A stretch of DNA of 64,000 bases. Origin: Neomoorella carbonis (GTDB taxonomy: Bacteria > Bacillota > DSM-521 > Neomoorellales > Neomoorellaceae). Position numbers and translations under genes: made by a program. The notes under the pieces are model-generated. The model made no database searches. It had not been told where the DNA came from and worked only from the letters and a program-made list of their open reading frames with translations. This document shows, one piece after another, positions 1 through 8,372 of the stretch. Where the stretch lies: the NCBI RefSeq assembly GCF_045278715.1, contig NZ_CP136420.1, forward strand, positions 124,001-188,000. Reading direction: 5' to 3'. Numbering within the stretch: the first letter of the stretch is position 1; each line of letters begins with the position of its first letter.

Positions 1-39
1 AATATAATGGAAGGTAACAAACTTACAGGAGGGCAAGCT

Positions 40-711
40 ATGGCCATCACAACCAGGCAGGGCTTTCAACATTCCCTGGAAGATTTGCAACAAAACATCC
101 TGCGCATGGGGAGTATCGTTGAGCAAACCATTGCCAAGTCAGTAGAATGCCTGGCCAGGCAGGATGCCCGGATGGCCGCTGAAGTGGTTGGGGGCGATGT
201 TGTTATCGACGAGATGGAGTTACAGATTGAAGACCAGTGTTTAAAGCTTATTGCCACCCAGCAGCCCATGGCCAAGGATTTACGCAAAATAGCCGCCGGA
301 TTTAAGATTATTACCGATTTGGAGCGTATGGCCGATTATTCTGTTGATATTGCTCGTATTGCCCAGCGTATCCTCGAAACCGGCCAGCCTTTGATCAAGC
401 CTTTGATTGATATTCCCCGCATGGCGGAGTTAGCCCAGGTAATGGTCAAGCAGGCCCTGGATGCTTATGTCAGGGAAGATACAGACCTGGCCTATACGGT
501 AGCCAGGGCAGACGACCAGATCGACATGCTCCACAACCAGGTCTTCCGGGAACTGCTGGTCTTCATGATGGAAGATCCCAAAACCATTACCCAGGCCACC
601 TATTTGCTCTTTGTCAGCCGTTATCTGGAGCGGATAGCCGACCATGCCACCAATATAGCCGAGGAAGCGATTTACTTGGCCACCGGCGAACGGAAAGAAT
701 TAAACGATTGA
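40..711 (+). CDS. phoU: Phosphate signalling/transport accessory protein PhoU
   Basis: PhoU is a cytoplasmic all-helical protein that works with the Pst phosphate transporter and the PhoR kinase to hold back the Pho response when phosphate is plentiful. Two tandem PhoU repeats are visible: the first around DLRKIAAGFKII..DLERMADY, the second around YLLFVSRYLERIADHATNIAEE. Both carry the E/D-rich metal-binding helices typical of the family. The ATG at 40 is chosen over an in-frame ATG at 7 because AGGAGGG (27-33) lies 6 nt before it. This gives 223 aa, close to the usual 215-240. The first 39 bases show no gene end; pst genes would be expected to the left, outside the window. Confidence 0.95.
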   Translation: MAITTRQGFQHSLEDLQQNILRMGSIVEQTIAKSVECLARQDARMAAEVVGGDVVIDEMELQIEDQCLKLIATQQPMAKDLRKIAAGFKIITDLERMADYSVDIARIAQRILETGQPLIKPLIDIPRMAELAQVMVKQALDAYVREDTDLAYTVARADDQIDMLHNQVFRELLVFMMEDPKTITQATYLLFVSRYLERIADHATNIAEEAIYLATGERKELND

Positions 712-742
712 AAGACCCGGGTTAAGCTAACCCGGGTCTTTT
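711..742. terminator. Bidirectional terminator between phoU and the MFS gene
   Basis: A perfect 14-bp stem (711-724 with 728-741) around a 3-nt loop, with A-rich left and T-rich right flanks, lies between two convergent genes and overlaps both stop codons. It can therefore end transcripts from both sides. Confidence 0.85.
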
Positions 743-1961
743 AATGACCGGGTAACAGTTCCGGGGGCAGCATTTTTTCCGTCTGGAGAAAGGTAGCCGT
801 TAAAAAGGTTATCAGTCCTACCAGAATGGCGGCTCCCAGGAAAAGGGGCAGCCGGCCCAGGGTCATGGCCAGGCCAAAGGCCGGGGGTCCCAGGGCGACG
901 CCAAAGAAACGCATGGAACCGTAAAGGCAGGTAATGCCGCCCCTTTCCTTAGCGCTCACACTGGTTATCAAGGTATTGACTGAGGGCAGGACGATACCTG
1001 TACCGATCCCCATGACCACCATGGCCAGGAAAAAGATATAGATATTATCAAAGAAGCCCATAACTATCAGGGCTGCGGTCTCCAGGACCAGGCCGGCAAC
1101 AACGGTCATCTTCAAGAAGTTGCCGGTCTTTTGTTGCAGGTAACTACCGGATAAATAGGAAGTAAGGGCCATGGTACCTACGGGAATGGCTATAAGCAGG
1201 CCGGTACTGAGGCCCCGGATGCCGTGATCTGCTTCGAGGATATCGGAGACGTAACTCAAAACCCCGAACAAGATAAAAAGTACAACCATCCCGGCCAGGA
1301 TGCAGGCCAGGAGGGATAAGCCCCGGGTCTGGAAAACCTGGCCCAGGTCGCGGAAATAGGTGCGGAAGGTTACCGTGTTTTTATCTTGCCCCGAAGGTTC
1401 TTTAATGAAGAACCACACAGCCAGACCAATGGGGATGGCCAGGAAGCCATAGACAAAAAAGGGAGCGAACCAGGCGATGAGGCCGGCAAGGGAGCCGGCA
1501 ATGGGGCTGACTACCTTGCCCAGGCCGTTGGAAGCTTCCAGCAAACCCAGGGCTTTGGTGCGCTCCCTGCTCTGGAAAATGTCGCTGGTAAGGGCCATAG
1601 CCAGCTGGTAAGTACCCCCGGCACCAATACCCTGGAGGATGCGGCTGCCCAGGATCAGGTAATAAGGGGAAGCCACCAGCCAGGCTGCCAGGCCGGCCAG
1701 CAGGCCTCCCAGACCGTAAATCATCAGGGCCGGTGCCATAATAGGCTTGCGGCCGTAGGCATCGGACAGGAAACCGGCAAAGGGGATGACCAGGCCGGCC
1801 GTCAGGGAAAAAGCTGTTATAAAAAGGCTGATCTGGACCAGGCTGACATTCAAAGTGGTGCGCATGACCGGTAGCAGGGGAACCAGCATGGAGTTGCCCA
1901 GGACCATGATAAAGGGTACGGCACACAGGATGGCAAAGGGCAATTTTATAGATGGCTGCAA
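741..1961 (-). CDS. MFS drug-efflux-type transporter
   Basis: A polytopic inner-membrane protein of the major facilitator superfamily with about 12 hydrophobic segments, most like the 12-TM proton-coupled drug exporters (DHA1). The loop 2/3 signature GFLSDAYGRKP (about residues 63-73) is the family's motif A, and LILGSRILQGIGAGG matches motif B. The TTG start at 1961 is chosen because AGGAGG (1971-1976) sits 9 nt upstream. The open frame continues to 2039, but that extension has no RBS and would add a charged N-terminus. The product is 406 aa, normal for the family. The gene is monocistronic and convergent with phoU. The substrate cannot be told from sequence. Confidence 0.85.
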   Translation of the reverse strand: MQPSIKLPFAILCAVPFIMVLGNSMLVPLLPVMRTTLNVSLVQISLFITAFSLTAGLVIPFAGFLSDAYGRKPIMAPALMIYGLGGLLAGLAAWLVASPYYLILGSRILQGIGAGGTYQLAMALTSDIFQSRERTKALGLLEASNGLGKVVSPIAGSLAGLIAWFAPFFVYGFLAIPIGLAVWFFIKEPSGQDKNTVTFRTYFRDLGQVFQTRGLSLLACILAGMVVLFILFGVLSYVSDILEADHGIRGLSTGLLIAIPVGTMALTSYLSGSYLQQKTGNFLKMTVVAGLVLETAALIVMGFFDNIYIFFLAMVVMGIGTGIVLPSVNTLITSVSAKERGGITCLYGSMRFFGVALGPPAFGLAMTLGRLPLFLGAAILVGLITFLTATFLQTEKMLPPELLPGH

Positions 1962-2037
1962 CCTTGAAAACCTCCTAGAAAAGATGCTGCTTCTATTTTC
2001 TCTCGGCAGCGCATAAAAAATAATGGGAGGAGATGCC

Positions 2038-2313
2038 ATGTTTTTCTATGTGCCGGACAAACATGTGCTGGCTATGGCGGCTGTGCGCGTCCTGTCCAGT
2101 ATGATTGAGTTAACGGCAGCCATCCTGATGTTAAAATTGAACCGGGTTGAGGCAGCTTTAAAAATAAATGCCACTCTGGCTTTTGTTGGTCCGGCAGTTA
2201 TGCTGACAGTAATGGCCTTGGGGCTCTGGGGCCTGGCCGGTAAAATTCCCCCTGTTAAAATGCTGACCATTATCATGGGAGTGGGACTTATTTTTTACGG
2301 CCTCAGGCGGTAA
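2038..2313 (+). CDS. YqhV-like small membrane protein (DUF2619)
   Basis: A 91-residue protein with three hydrophobic helices, resembling the YqhV/DUF2619 family of sporulating Firmicutes, whose function is not established. The ATG at 2038 follows GGGAGGAG (2025-2032) at a normal distance; an earlier in-frame ATG at 2023 overlaps the RBS and is rejected. The gene is divergent from the MFS gene, with only about 75 bp between starts, so both promoters must sit there. In Bacillus, YqhV lies beside the spoIIIA operon, but no such neighbours are present here. Confidence 0.7.
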   Translation: MFFYVPDKHVLAMAAVRVLSSMIELTAAILMLKLNRVEAALKINATLAFVGPAVMLTVMALGLWGLAGKIPPVKMLTIIMGVGLIFYGLRR

Positions 2314-2442
2314 TAATGGTGGGGCAACAGTCGTCAGACCTGTGAAAAAGTACCGCCGGCAATCTTGTTACCCCTTTCCTGGCCGGGGCATAAAGATAAA
2401 AAAGCGAGTTAAAAAATAAACATGCAGGAAGGGGCGACATGA

Positions 2443-3258
2443 ATGCTGGAAAAAACAACTGCCGCCTGGAATGATGTCCTGGAATTTCCCATTGGTGGAC
2501 GCCAGCAAAAACCAAGGCGAGCGGGATTGACCATGGTTATTGACAAGGGCCTGGGGCTGACGGAGTTCAGGGATTTGCTGGAGGTGGCAGCACCCTATAT
2601 TGATTTCATTAAACTAGGTTTTGGCACTTCCGTATTTTATCCGGCAGCTATTTTACGGGAAAAAATTCGCTTGGCACGCTCTTACAGTGTTGATATCTTT
2701 CCCGGTGGTACCTTCTTTGAAGTCGCCGTACTTCAGGGGAGGCTAAGCCTTTACCTGCAAACGGCCAGGGAACTGGGGTATACTTTTATTGAAATTTCCG
2801 ATGGAACCATTGACTTGAGCCGGACCGTGCGGTTGGCGGCGGTGCGCCAGGCCCGGGCGGCAGGGTTTGGTGTTATAACTGAAGTGGGCAAGAAGGACCC
2901 GCGGGATGCCTTAAGCACAACCTATCTCCTGAGCCAGATTGCTGTCGACCTGGAGGCGGGAGCCGACTATGTCATCGTCGAGGGACGGGAATCAGGCCAG
3001 GGAGTCGTCATTTACGACAGCCGCGGGGCTGTCAGAGAAGATCTACTGGAAAACCTGCTGGCCGGCATCAAGGATCCGGACCGGGTCATATGGGAGGCGC
3101 CCCAGAAGCAGCAGCAGCAGGCTTTAATAATGCGCCTGGGGCCCAATGTTAACCTGGGCAATGTCCAGCCCGGAGATATCCTGGCCCTGGAAGCTCTGCG
3201 GGTGGGGCTGCGGGGCGACACCTTAAAGACTACCCTGAAAGCGGCTGGAGCAGGTTAA
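2443..3258 (+). CDS. comA: Phosphosulfolactate synthase (ComA family)
   Basis: ComA adds sulfite to phosphoenolpyruvate to give (R)-phosphosulfolactate, the first step to coenzyme M in methanogens and to 3-sulfolactate in Bacillus spores. The protein has 271 aa and a TIM-barrel pattern, with family blocks around residues 30-70 (TMVIDKGLG, DFIKLGFGTS), a central FIEISDGTIDL block and the terminal NLGNVQPGDILALEALR..LRGDTL block. The ATG at 2443 follows AGGAAGGGG (2426-2434). comB, the next enzyme, follows in the same direction, but a strong terminator lies between them. In an acetogen the likely product is sulfolactate, not coenzyme M; this is inferred from the absence of other CoM genes in the window. 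Confidence 0.88.
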   Translation: MLEKTTAAWNDVLEFPIGGRQQKPRRAGLTMVIDKGLGLTEFRDLLEVAAPYIDFIKLGFGTSVFYPAAILREKIRLARSYSVDIFPGGTFFEVAVLQGRLSLYLQTARELGYTFIEISDGTIDLSRTVRLAAVRQARAAGFGVITEVGKKDPRDALSTTYLLSQIAVDLEAGADYVIVEGRESGQGVVIYDSRGAVREDLLENLLAGIKDPDRVIWEAPQKQQQQALIMRLGPNVNLGNVQPGDILALEALRVGLRGDTLKTTLKAAGAG

Positions 3259-3263
3259 TAAAT

Positions 3264-3308
3264 ACGGGAAGCGGGAGCCGGCGGCGGGGCTCCTGCTTCC
3301 CGTTTAAT
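3264..3308 (+). terminator. Rho-independent terminator after comA
   Basis: A long inverted repeat (about 3264-3279 with 3288-3303, one mismatch) encloses a GC-rich loop and is followed by TTTAATTATT. It separates comA from comB, so comB probably has its own promoter or depends on read-through. Confidence 0.8.
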
Positions 3309-3398
3309 TATTCCCTATTACTTCCTGGCTGGCAGGAATCTGCCCTATCTTTCGCGAATAACTACTGAACCGGAAAGACGTTGGAGGTGCGATGGAGT

Positions 3399-4118
3399 TT
3401 GGAAATCGATGTCTTTGCGGGTATAAATGGCATACCGGATGAGGCCATTAATAATAAAGCGGTTATAGTTATTGATGTACTGCGGGCAACGACCACCATT
3501 ACGGTGGCCCTGGCAGCCGGTTGTCTGGAGGTAATTCCTGTCCTTACACCCGAAGAAGCTATTGAGATGCGCGAGCGCTTGGGGGATGAGCGGGTACTCC
3601 TTGGGGGTGAGCGCAATGCGTTAAAAATACCGGGCTTCGATCTGGGCAATTCCCCCCTGGAGTATACGCCTGAAATTGTAGCCGGCAAAAGGTTGATTAT
3701 GACCACTACCAACGGCACCAGAGCCATTCGCCGGGCCGCAGGCGGCCGCCAGGTATTCCTGGGCGCCATGCTCAACGCTCCGGCTGTGGCCGAGATGGCT
3801 GCTGCGGCAGCAACAGACATCACCATTATTTGTGCCGGTACCAGAGATCGTTTCTCCCTGGAAGATTTTTTGGCCGCCGGATTCCTGGTTGACCGGCTTG
3901 CCGGTCTGGGAGAATTTATCTTGCGCGACGGCGCCCTGGCAGCAAGGGATTATTATTACTGCCACCGGGATGATCCGTCGGCAGCCATGAAAGAAAGTTT
4001 TCATGGCCGGCTCCTGGCCGACCTTGGACTGGAAGCCGATGTTGAATTCTGTTCCCGGGTAGGTACAATTGATGTCGTTCCGGTGTACGGCGGCGGTATT
4101 ATTAAAAAGGCCGGCTAA
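3399..4118 (+). CDS. comB: 2-phosphosulfolactate phosphatase (ComB family)
   Basis: ComB is a Mg-dependent acid phosphatase that turns 2-phosphosulfolactate into sulfolactate. Family signatures are clear: VIDVLRATTTI near the N-terminus, LLGGERNALKIPGFDLGNSP, then TTTNGTRAI, followed by the ICAGTRDRFSLEDFLAAG block. The open frame starts at TTG 3381. The TTG at 3399 gives the typical short N-terminus (MEIDVF) and lies 11 nt after GGAGG (3383-3387), so 239 aa is preferred; GTG 3387 is an alternative. The gene is functionally paired with comA just upstream. Confidence 0.88.
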   Translation: MEIDVFAGINGIPDEAINNKAVIVIDVLRATTTITVALAAGCLEVIPVLTPEEAIEMRERLGDERVLLGGERNALKIPGFDLGNSPLEYTPEIVAGKRLIMTTTNGTRAIRRAAGGRQVFLGAMLNAPAVAEMAAAAATDITIICAGTRDRFSLEDFLAAGFLVDRLAGLGEFILRDGALAARDYYYCHRDDPSAAMKESFHGRLLADLGLEADVEFCSRVGTIDVVPVYGGGIIKKAG

Positions 4119-4130
4119 CGCCGTATGGCG

Positions 4131-4159
4131 TTCTTGTCCCGGCTGCCATGGCATATAAT
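4131..4159 (+). promoter_or_regulatory. Candidate sigma-A promoter for the UPF0756 gene
   Basis: A perfect TATAAT (4154-4159) lies 37 nt before the start codon at 4196. At a 17-nt spacing the -35 is TTCTTG (4131-4136), a poor match, so the call rests on the -10. Confidence 0.45.
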
Positions 4160-4195
4160 ATGGTACAGGATGGCTGGTACAAGGGGCGTATTTCT

Positions 4196-4651
4196 ATGAA
4201 CGCGACAACGGCGATCCTGTTACTTATTATGTTGCTGGGCATCCTGGGGCGATCGAACGTAATTGCCGCCGCTGCTGCCATTCTTTTACTCCTTCAGTTT
4301 ACCAACCTGCAAAAAATCTATCCTTTTCTTGAACGCCGCGCTCTGGAGGCCGGCCTTATTTTTCTTGTGGTTTCCGTACTGGTACCCTTTGCTTCCGGCC
4401 GGGTTTCAGCGCGGGATATGCTTGCCTCCGTTGTTTCCCTACCCGGCATAATAGCCATCGCCAGCGGGATTATTGCCACCCATATGAACTGCCAGGGCCT
4501 GGAATTGCTCCAGCGTTTTCCCCAGATGATGATCGGTATGGTTATAGGTTCCATTATCGGCGTGGCCTTTTTCGGCGGTATTCCCGTAGGCCCCCTTATG
4601 GCCGGCGGTATCGCCGCCCTGCTGGTCAACCTGCTGGCATGGCTGCGATAA
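4196..4651 (+). CDS. UPF0756 / DUF441 family membrane protein
   Basis: A 151-aa integral membrane protein with about four helices, matching the UPF0756 (YeaL/YtwI, DUF441) family. Visible family features are the Gly-rich helices around residues 10-45 and the conserved C-terminal stretch GSIIGVAFFGGIPVGPL. Function is unknown. The ATG at 4196 follows AAGGGGCG (4181-4188); the longer frame from 4148 would run through the putative -10 box. It stands alone between comB and the malyl-CoA module. Confidence 0.8.
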   Translation: MNATTAILLLIMLLGILGRSNVIAAAAAILLLLQFTNLQKIYPFLERRALEAGLIFLVVSVLVPFASGRVSARDMLASVVSLPGIIAIASGIIATHMNCQGLELLQRFPQMMIGMVIGSIIGVAFFGGIPVGPLMAGGIAALLVNLLAWLR

Positions 4652-4854
4652 TTTTTTTTCAAACCAGCAGGATTTTTTAATTTCATCAAGTATATATATA
4701 ATAGCATAAAGAATTGATACCCCTATAGGGTAGCTTAACACTTTTTGCCAGCCTAAACAGATATAAATAGATGCAGATGCAGAGGGGGGATGGGAGGAGA
4801 TAGGGTGCATATCGTCTTTCCAATAAAATAAATTTTTGTGGAAGGGACGAAAGT
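4652..4854 (+). promoter_or_regulatory. AT-rich intergenic region and leader of the malate/malyl-CoA operon
   Basis: About 200 bp without a gene. A perfect TATAAT (4697-4702) sits in a TATATATA run without a good -35. If used, it leaves a leader of about 150 nt containing a small hairpin (TACCC/GGGTA, about 4717-4732) and purine-rich tracts. T-runs at 4652-4680 after the UPF0756 stop lack a clear stem. Confidence 0.35.
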
Positions 4855-6123
4855 ATGGCCAAGCTGTTAGAGTATCAAGGCAAGGAATGGCTGCGCAAGG
4901 CGGGAATCCCGGTTCCTGTAGGCCGGGCGGCATCCTCGCCGGAAGAAGCGGAACAGATTGCGGCGGAGATAGGTAAGCCCGTCGCAGTAAAGGCCCAGGT
5001 GCAGGCTGGCGGCAGGGGTAAGTCAGGAGCGGTAAAACTAGTTGACACCCCGGCAGAAGCCCGGGCGGCAGCGGCATCTATTCTTGGCACGGTAATTAAA
5101 GGTTATCCGGTACGCAAGGTCCTGGTGGAAGAGAAATTGAATATCGCCCGGGAATTCTACGTGACTATTATTGTTAATTCCGCCCGCAATGCCCGCTGCC
5201 CCATGATGATGTTCAGCACCGAGGGCGGCATGGACATTGAAAGTGTTCCGGAAGAGAAGATTTTTAAGCTTTTAATTTCACCCTTAAATGGTCTGGAAGT
5301 TTATGACGCCGTCGACATTCTGGTGCAGGCCGGCATCCCCAACGACCAGTTGATGACCTTTGCCAATCTGTTGGTCAAGCTGTGGAATGCTTATAAAAAA
5401 TATGATTGCTTTACCCTGGAGATCAACCCCCTGGTCTTAACCGCCAGCGGGGAACTGGTGGCGGCCGACTGCAAGATGGAGGTCGACAACAGCAGCGTTT
5501 ACCGTCATCCGGAAATGGGCATTGAAATTGCCAGGGACTTCCCCCACGAGCCCACGGAGCTGGACCGTATCGGCTGGGGCATTGAAAAGACCGACACCCG
5601 CGGTTCCGGTTTCGTCATGAGCATGGGCTTTGACGAGAAAAGTCCGGGTTATATCGGTTACCATCCCATCGGCGGCGGGTCGGCCATGATGGGCATGGAC
5701 GCCCTTAACAAGGTCAACCTGAAGCCGGCAAACTACGCTGACACCAGCGGCAATCCGGTTGCTTCCAAGGTGTACCGGGTAGCCAAGGTGGTTCTCTCCC
5801 AGCCTAACATTGATGGCTACCTGCTGGGCGGCTTCATGATGGCCAACCAGGAACAATGGCACCACGCCCACGCCGTCGTGAAGGCCCTGCGGGAGATCCT
5901 GCCCAAGAAACCCGGCCTGCCCTGTGTCTTACTGCTCTGCGGAAACAAGGAAGAAGAATCCCTCGCCATTTTACGCGAAGGGTTAAGCAATGTCGAGGGC
6001 GCCACCAGGGTGGAGATCTACGGCCGGGAGCATGTCACCGATACCGATTTTATCGGGCAAAGGTTACTGGCCCTTGTTAAAGAATATCAAGCCGAGAAGC
6101 GAAAGCAGGGTGGAAACCAGTGA
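4855..6123 (+). CDS. ADP-forming acyl-CoA ligase beta subunit (malate--CoA or succinate--CoA ligase)
   Basis: This is the ATP-grasp beta subunit of a SucC/MtkA-type ligase, which with its alpha partner (6449-7345) makes an acyl-CoA from a dicarboxylate, CoA and ATP. Visible motifs are AKLLEYQGKEWL at the N-terminus, the nucleotide-binding GGRGKSGAVKL (about residues 59-69), LEINPLVLT and the acidic metal site before HPEM. The C-terminal CoA-ligase half (GGGSAMMGMD..ANYADTSGNP) differs noticeably from SucC. The protein has 422 aa, longer than SucC (about 390). The ferredoxin-like gene starts in a 4-nt overlap with its stop, so they are cotranslated. A lyase and malic enzyme downstream favour malate--CoA ligase over succinyl-CoA synthetase; this substrate call is inference. 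Confidence 0.75.
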   Translation: MAKLLEYQGKEWLRKAGIPVPVGRAASSPEEAEQIAAEIGKPVAVKAQVQAGGRGKSGAVKLVDTPAEARAAAASILGTVIKGYPVRKVLVEEKLNIAREFYVTIIVNSARNARCPMMMFSTEGGMDIESVPEEKIFKLLISPLNGLEVYDAVDILVQAGIPNDQLMTFANLLVKLWNAYKKYDCFTLEINPLVLTASGELVAADCKMEVDNSSVYRHPEMGIEIARDFPHEPTELDRIGWGIEKTDTRGSGFVMSMGFDEKSPGYIGYHPIGGGSAMMGMDALNKVNLKPANYADTSGNPVASKVYRVAKVVLSQPNIDGYLLGGFMMANQEQWHHAHAVVKALREILPKKPGLPCVLLLCGNKEEESLAILREGLSNVEGATRVEIYGREHVTDTDFIGQRLLALVKEYQAEKRKQGGNQ

Positions 6124-6428
6124 TTGAATTCTGGGAAAGAACAATTAAAGTCGCCATCGACACCAGCAAGTGCAGCGAGTGTGAAACGAAAGCTTGCATC
6201 GACGCGTGTAAAAAGTTTGCCCGGGGGATACTGCAGCTTAAGGACGGTATACCTTCGGTGGCCCATTTGACCGAAGATGAAGTCCAGCGCCGGGGGACAG
6301 AATGCCTTGCCTGCGAGTATGAATGCTGGTTCCGCGGCAAGAGCGCCATTAAAATTGATGTTCCCATTGAAGGACTGGACGAGTACCTGCGCAAGCGGGG
6401 CCTGCTGGAAGACAACGCCAACCAGTAA
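6120..6428 (+). CDS. Small 7-cysteine ferredoxin-like protein inside the ligase operon
   Basis: A 102-aa soluble protein with two cysteine clusters: C-x2-C-x4-C-x3-C near residues 18-30 and C-x2-C-x3-C near residues 60-70, which suggests one or two [4Fe-4S] clusters. I do not recognise a named family. It starts with GTG in a GTGA overlap with the upstream ligase beta stop and ends 20 nt before the alpha subunit, so it lies exactly between the two halves of one enzyme. It may be a third subunit, an electron carrier or a redox sensor of the complex; none of these is shown by sequence. Cluster binding is inferred from spacing only. Confidence 0.75.
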   Translation: MIEFWERTIKVAIDTSKCSECETKACIDACKKFARGILQLKDGIPSVAHLTEDEVQRRGTECLACEYECWFRGKSAIKIDVPIEGLDEYLRKRGLLEDNANQ

Positions 6429-6448
6429 AAGGATAAAGAGGGATTAGC

Positions 6449-7345
6449 ATGGGGATTTTAATCGATAGAAACACCAAGGTTATTGTTCAGGGAATTACCG
6501 GCAGGGAGGGTTCCCTCCGGGCCAAGTATATGAAGGATTACGGCACGAAAGTTGTGGCCGGGACGAGCCCCGGTAAGGGCGGCGAAGAGGTAGCGGGCAT
6601 TCCCGTCTACCATACCGTCAAGCAGGCCGTTGCCGAACACGGGGAAATTGACTTCAGCGTGATCTTCGTACCCGGCCGGGCTTTGAAAGCAGCGGTTAAA
6701 GAGGCCGCCGACGCCGGCGTGAAAAATATCGTCCCCTGCGTAGAATCGGTCCCCATTCACGACATCATGGAAATGGTGGAATACTGCAAGCTGAAGGGGA
6801 CCAGGCTCATCGGCCCTGGCTCCATCGGCATCATTACGCCCGGCGAGGCGGTAGTGGGCTGGCTGGGCGGCAACGTGGAATGGGCCAACTCCTTCTTCCG
6901 GCCCGGGCCGATCGGCGTTTTCTCCCGCAGCGGCGGCCAGTCGGGAACTATTCCCTGGATCCTCAAGGAAAACGGTTACGGCGTAAGCACCGTCGTCCAC
7001 ACGGGTACGGAACCGGTGCTGGGGACTTCCTTCGCCGACCTGCTGCCCCTTTTTGAAGAAGATCCCCAGACGGAAGCGGTAGCGGTATTTTCCGAGATCG
7101 GCGGTACCCAGGAAGAAGAATGTGCGGAAGTAATTGCGTCCGGGAAATTTACCAAACCCTTCGTTATCTACGTGGCAGGGGCCTGGGCACCGGAAGGCCA
7201 GCGCTTCTCCCACGCCTCCAGCATTGTGGAACGGGGCCGCGGTTCGGCCAAGAGCAAGATGGAAGCCATCCAGAAAGCCGGTGGCTATGTGGCCATGAGC
7301 CCGAATGATATCCCGCGTATCCTCAAAAACGTACTCAAGCATTAG
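6449..7345 (+). CDS. ADP-forming acyl-CoA ligase alpha subunit (malate--CoA or succinate--CoA ligase)
   Basis: The SucD/MtkB-type alpha subunit. The N-terminal Rossmann CoA-binding domain shows VQGITGREG, then VAGTSPGKGG and a conserved VESVPIHDI stretch. The flavodoxin-like ligase domain carries SRSGGQSGTIPW, and the phosphohistidine candidate is H255 in RFSHASSIVERGRG. At 298 aa it is the usual length. The ATG at 6449 follows a GAGGG RBS. The stop at 7345 overlaps the AGGAGG that drives the next gene, so the lyase is translationally coupled. Together with the beta subunit it would convert malate (or succinate), CoA and ATP to the CoA thioester. Confidence 0.78.
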   Translation: MGILIDRNTKVIVQGITGREGSLRAKYMKDYGTKVVAGTSPGKGGEEVAGIPVYHTVKQAVAEHGEIDFSVIFVPGRALKAAVKEAADAGVKNIVPCVESVPIHDIMEMVEYCKLKGTRLIGPGSIGIITPGEAVVGWLGGNVEWANSFFRPGPIGVFSRSGGQSGTIPWILKENGYGVSTVVHTGTEPVLGTSFADLLPLFEEDPQTEAVAVFSEIGGTQEEECAEVIASGKFTKPFVIYVAGAWAPEGQRFSHASSIVERGRGSAKSKMEAIQKAGGYVAMSPNDIPRILKNVLKH

Positions 7346-7358
7346 GAGGTAATAAGCA

Positions 7359-8255
7359 ATGCCCGTAATGCGTTCTGTCCTTTACGTTCCCGGCAACAAC
7401 CCCAGGATGATTGCCAAAGCGCCGACTTTCCCCGCCGATATAATCACCCTCGACCTGGAAGATTCCGTACCCCCGGCGGAGAAGGAAAACGCGCGGAAAC
7501 TTGTCCGCGAAAACCTGAAGGCTGTCGGTGCCAACGGCTCGGAGGTATACGTGCGCATCAACAACTGGGAAACCGAAATGACCAATGACGATCTGGAGGC
7601 CATTGTTTATGAGGGCCTGCATGGCGTCACCCTGGCCAAGTGCGGTCATCCCGACCACGTCAAACGCCTGGACTGGAAACTGGAAGAACTGGAACGTCGC
7701 CGCGGCCTGCCTATAGGGAGCATCAAGGTGTCCCTGCTCCTGGAAACCGCTAAAGGAATAATCAATGCCTATGAATCCTGCATCGCCAGCCCGCGGGTAG
7801 TCAGTGCCATCTTCGGCGCGGTGGACTACTGCAAGGATATGCGGGTCAAACTGACCTCGGAAGGCAAAGAGCAAGAATACGCCCGCGCCCATATGGCAGT
7901 GGCCGCCCGGGCGGCAGGGGTAGTAGCCATTGACTGCCCGTTTGTCGCTTATCAGGATATGGAAGCCTTCGAGAAGAGCGTGCTCCAGGGCCGCCAGATG
8001 GGTTATGAAGGCCGGATGTTGATCCATCCCAGCCAGGTGGAACCCGCCAACCGTCTTTACTCCCCGGACCCTGCCGACGTGGAATGGGCCCGCGGCGTAG
8101 TGAAAGCCTTTGAAGAGGAAGCCATTGCCAAGGGCAAGGCGGCCATCTCTTACCAGGGTAAGATGGTCGACACGCCGGTATACCTCAATGCCAAGGATAT
8201 CCTGAGCGCTTACGAAGAGATCCAGGCTAAAGAAGCAGCCAGGAAGAACGCTTAA
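7359..8255 (+). CDS. HpcH/HpaI-CitE superfamily lyase, probable malyl-CoA lyase
   Basis: A TIM-barrel lyase of the citrate lyase beta / malyl-CoA lyase superfamily. Visible marks are RSVLYVPGNNP, the metal-site segment LDLEDSVPPAEKENAR, VRINN, the LLETAKGI strand, GAVDY and the closing GRMLIHPSQVEPAN. Its 298 aa fits stand-alone CitE-like and malyl-CoA lyases. No citrate lyase alpha or gamma genes are nearby, so a true citrate lyase is unlikely. Following directly after a malate-CoA-ligase-like pair, it most likely splits malyl-CoA to acetyl-CoA and glyoxylate or runs the reverse condensation. AGGAGG overlaps the previous stop. A strong terminator ends this unit. Confidence 0.78.
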   Translation: MPVMRSVLYVPGNNPRMIAKAPTFPADIITLDLEDSVPPAEKENARKLVRENLKAVGANGSEVYVRINNWETEMTNDDLEAIVYEGLHGVTLAKCGHPDHVKRLDWKLEELERRRGLPIGSIKVSLLLETAKGIINAYESCIASPRVVSAIFGAVDYCKDMRVKLTSEGKEQEYARAHMAVAARAAGVVAIDCPFVAYQDMEAFEKSVLQGRQMGYEGRMLIHPSQVEPANRLYSPDPADVEWARGVVKAFEEEAIAKGKAAISYQGKMVDTPVYLNAKDILSAYEEIQAKEAARKNA

Positions 8256-8268
8256 CCGTGGGGAAACC

Positions 8269-8306
8269 GGGGCTGGCGGCTTCCAGGAAAGCTGCCGGCC
8301 CCTTTT
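8269..8306 (+). terminator. Terminator after the malyl-CoA lyase gene
   Basis: A 14-bp stem with two G-T pairs (8269-8282 with 8289-8302), a 6-nt loop and TTTT. It separates the ligase-lyase operon from malic enzyme 66 bp later, so malic enzyme is reached by read-through or by its own promoter. Confidence 0.8.
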
Positions 8307-8372
8307 ATAACTACGCGGTTGCCGGGAAACCCGGTACCGGTACTTAAACAGAAAAAAGGGGGATGACAGGCT

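Noticed and set aside
4855..7345. Reading the ligase pair simply as TCA-cycle succinyl-CoA synthetase (sucCD)
   Set aside because: Interruption by the Cys-rich gene, the unusual C-terminal half of the beta subunit and the lyase and malic enzyme neighbours fit malate-CoA ligase better, although sequence alone does not exclude succinate.
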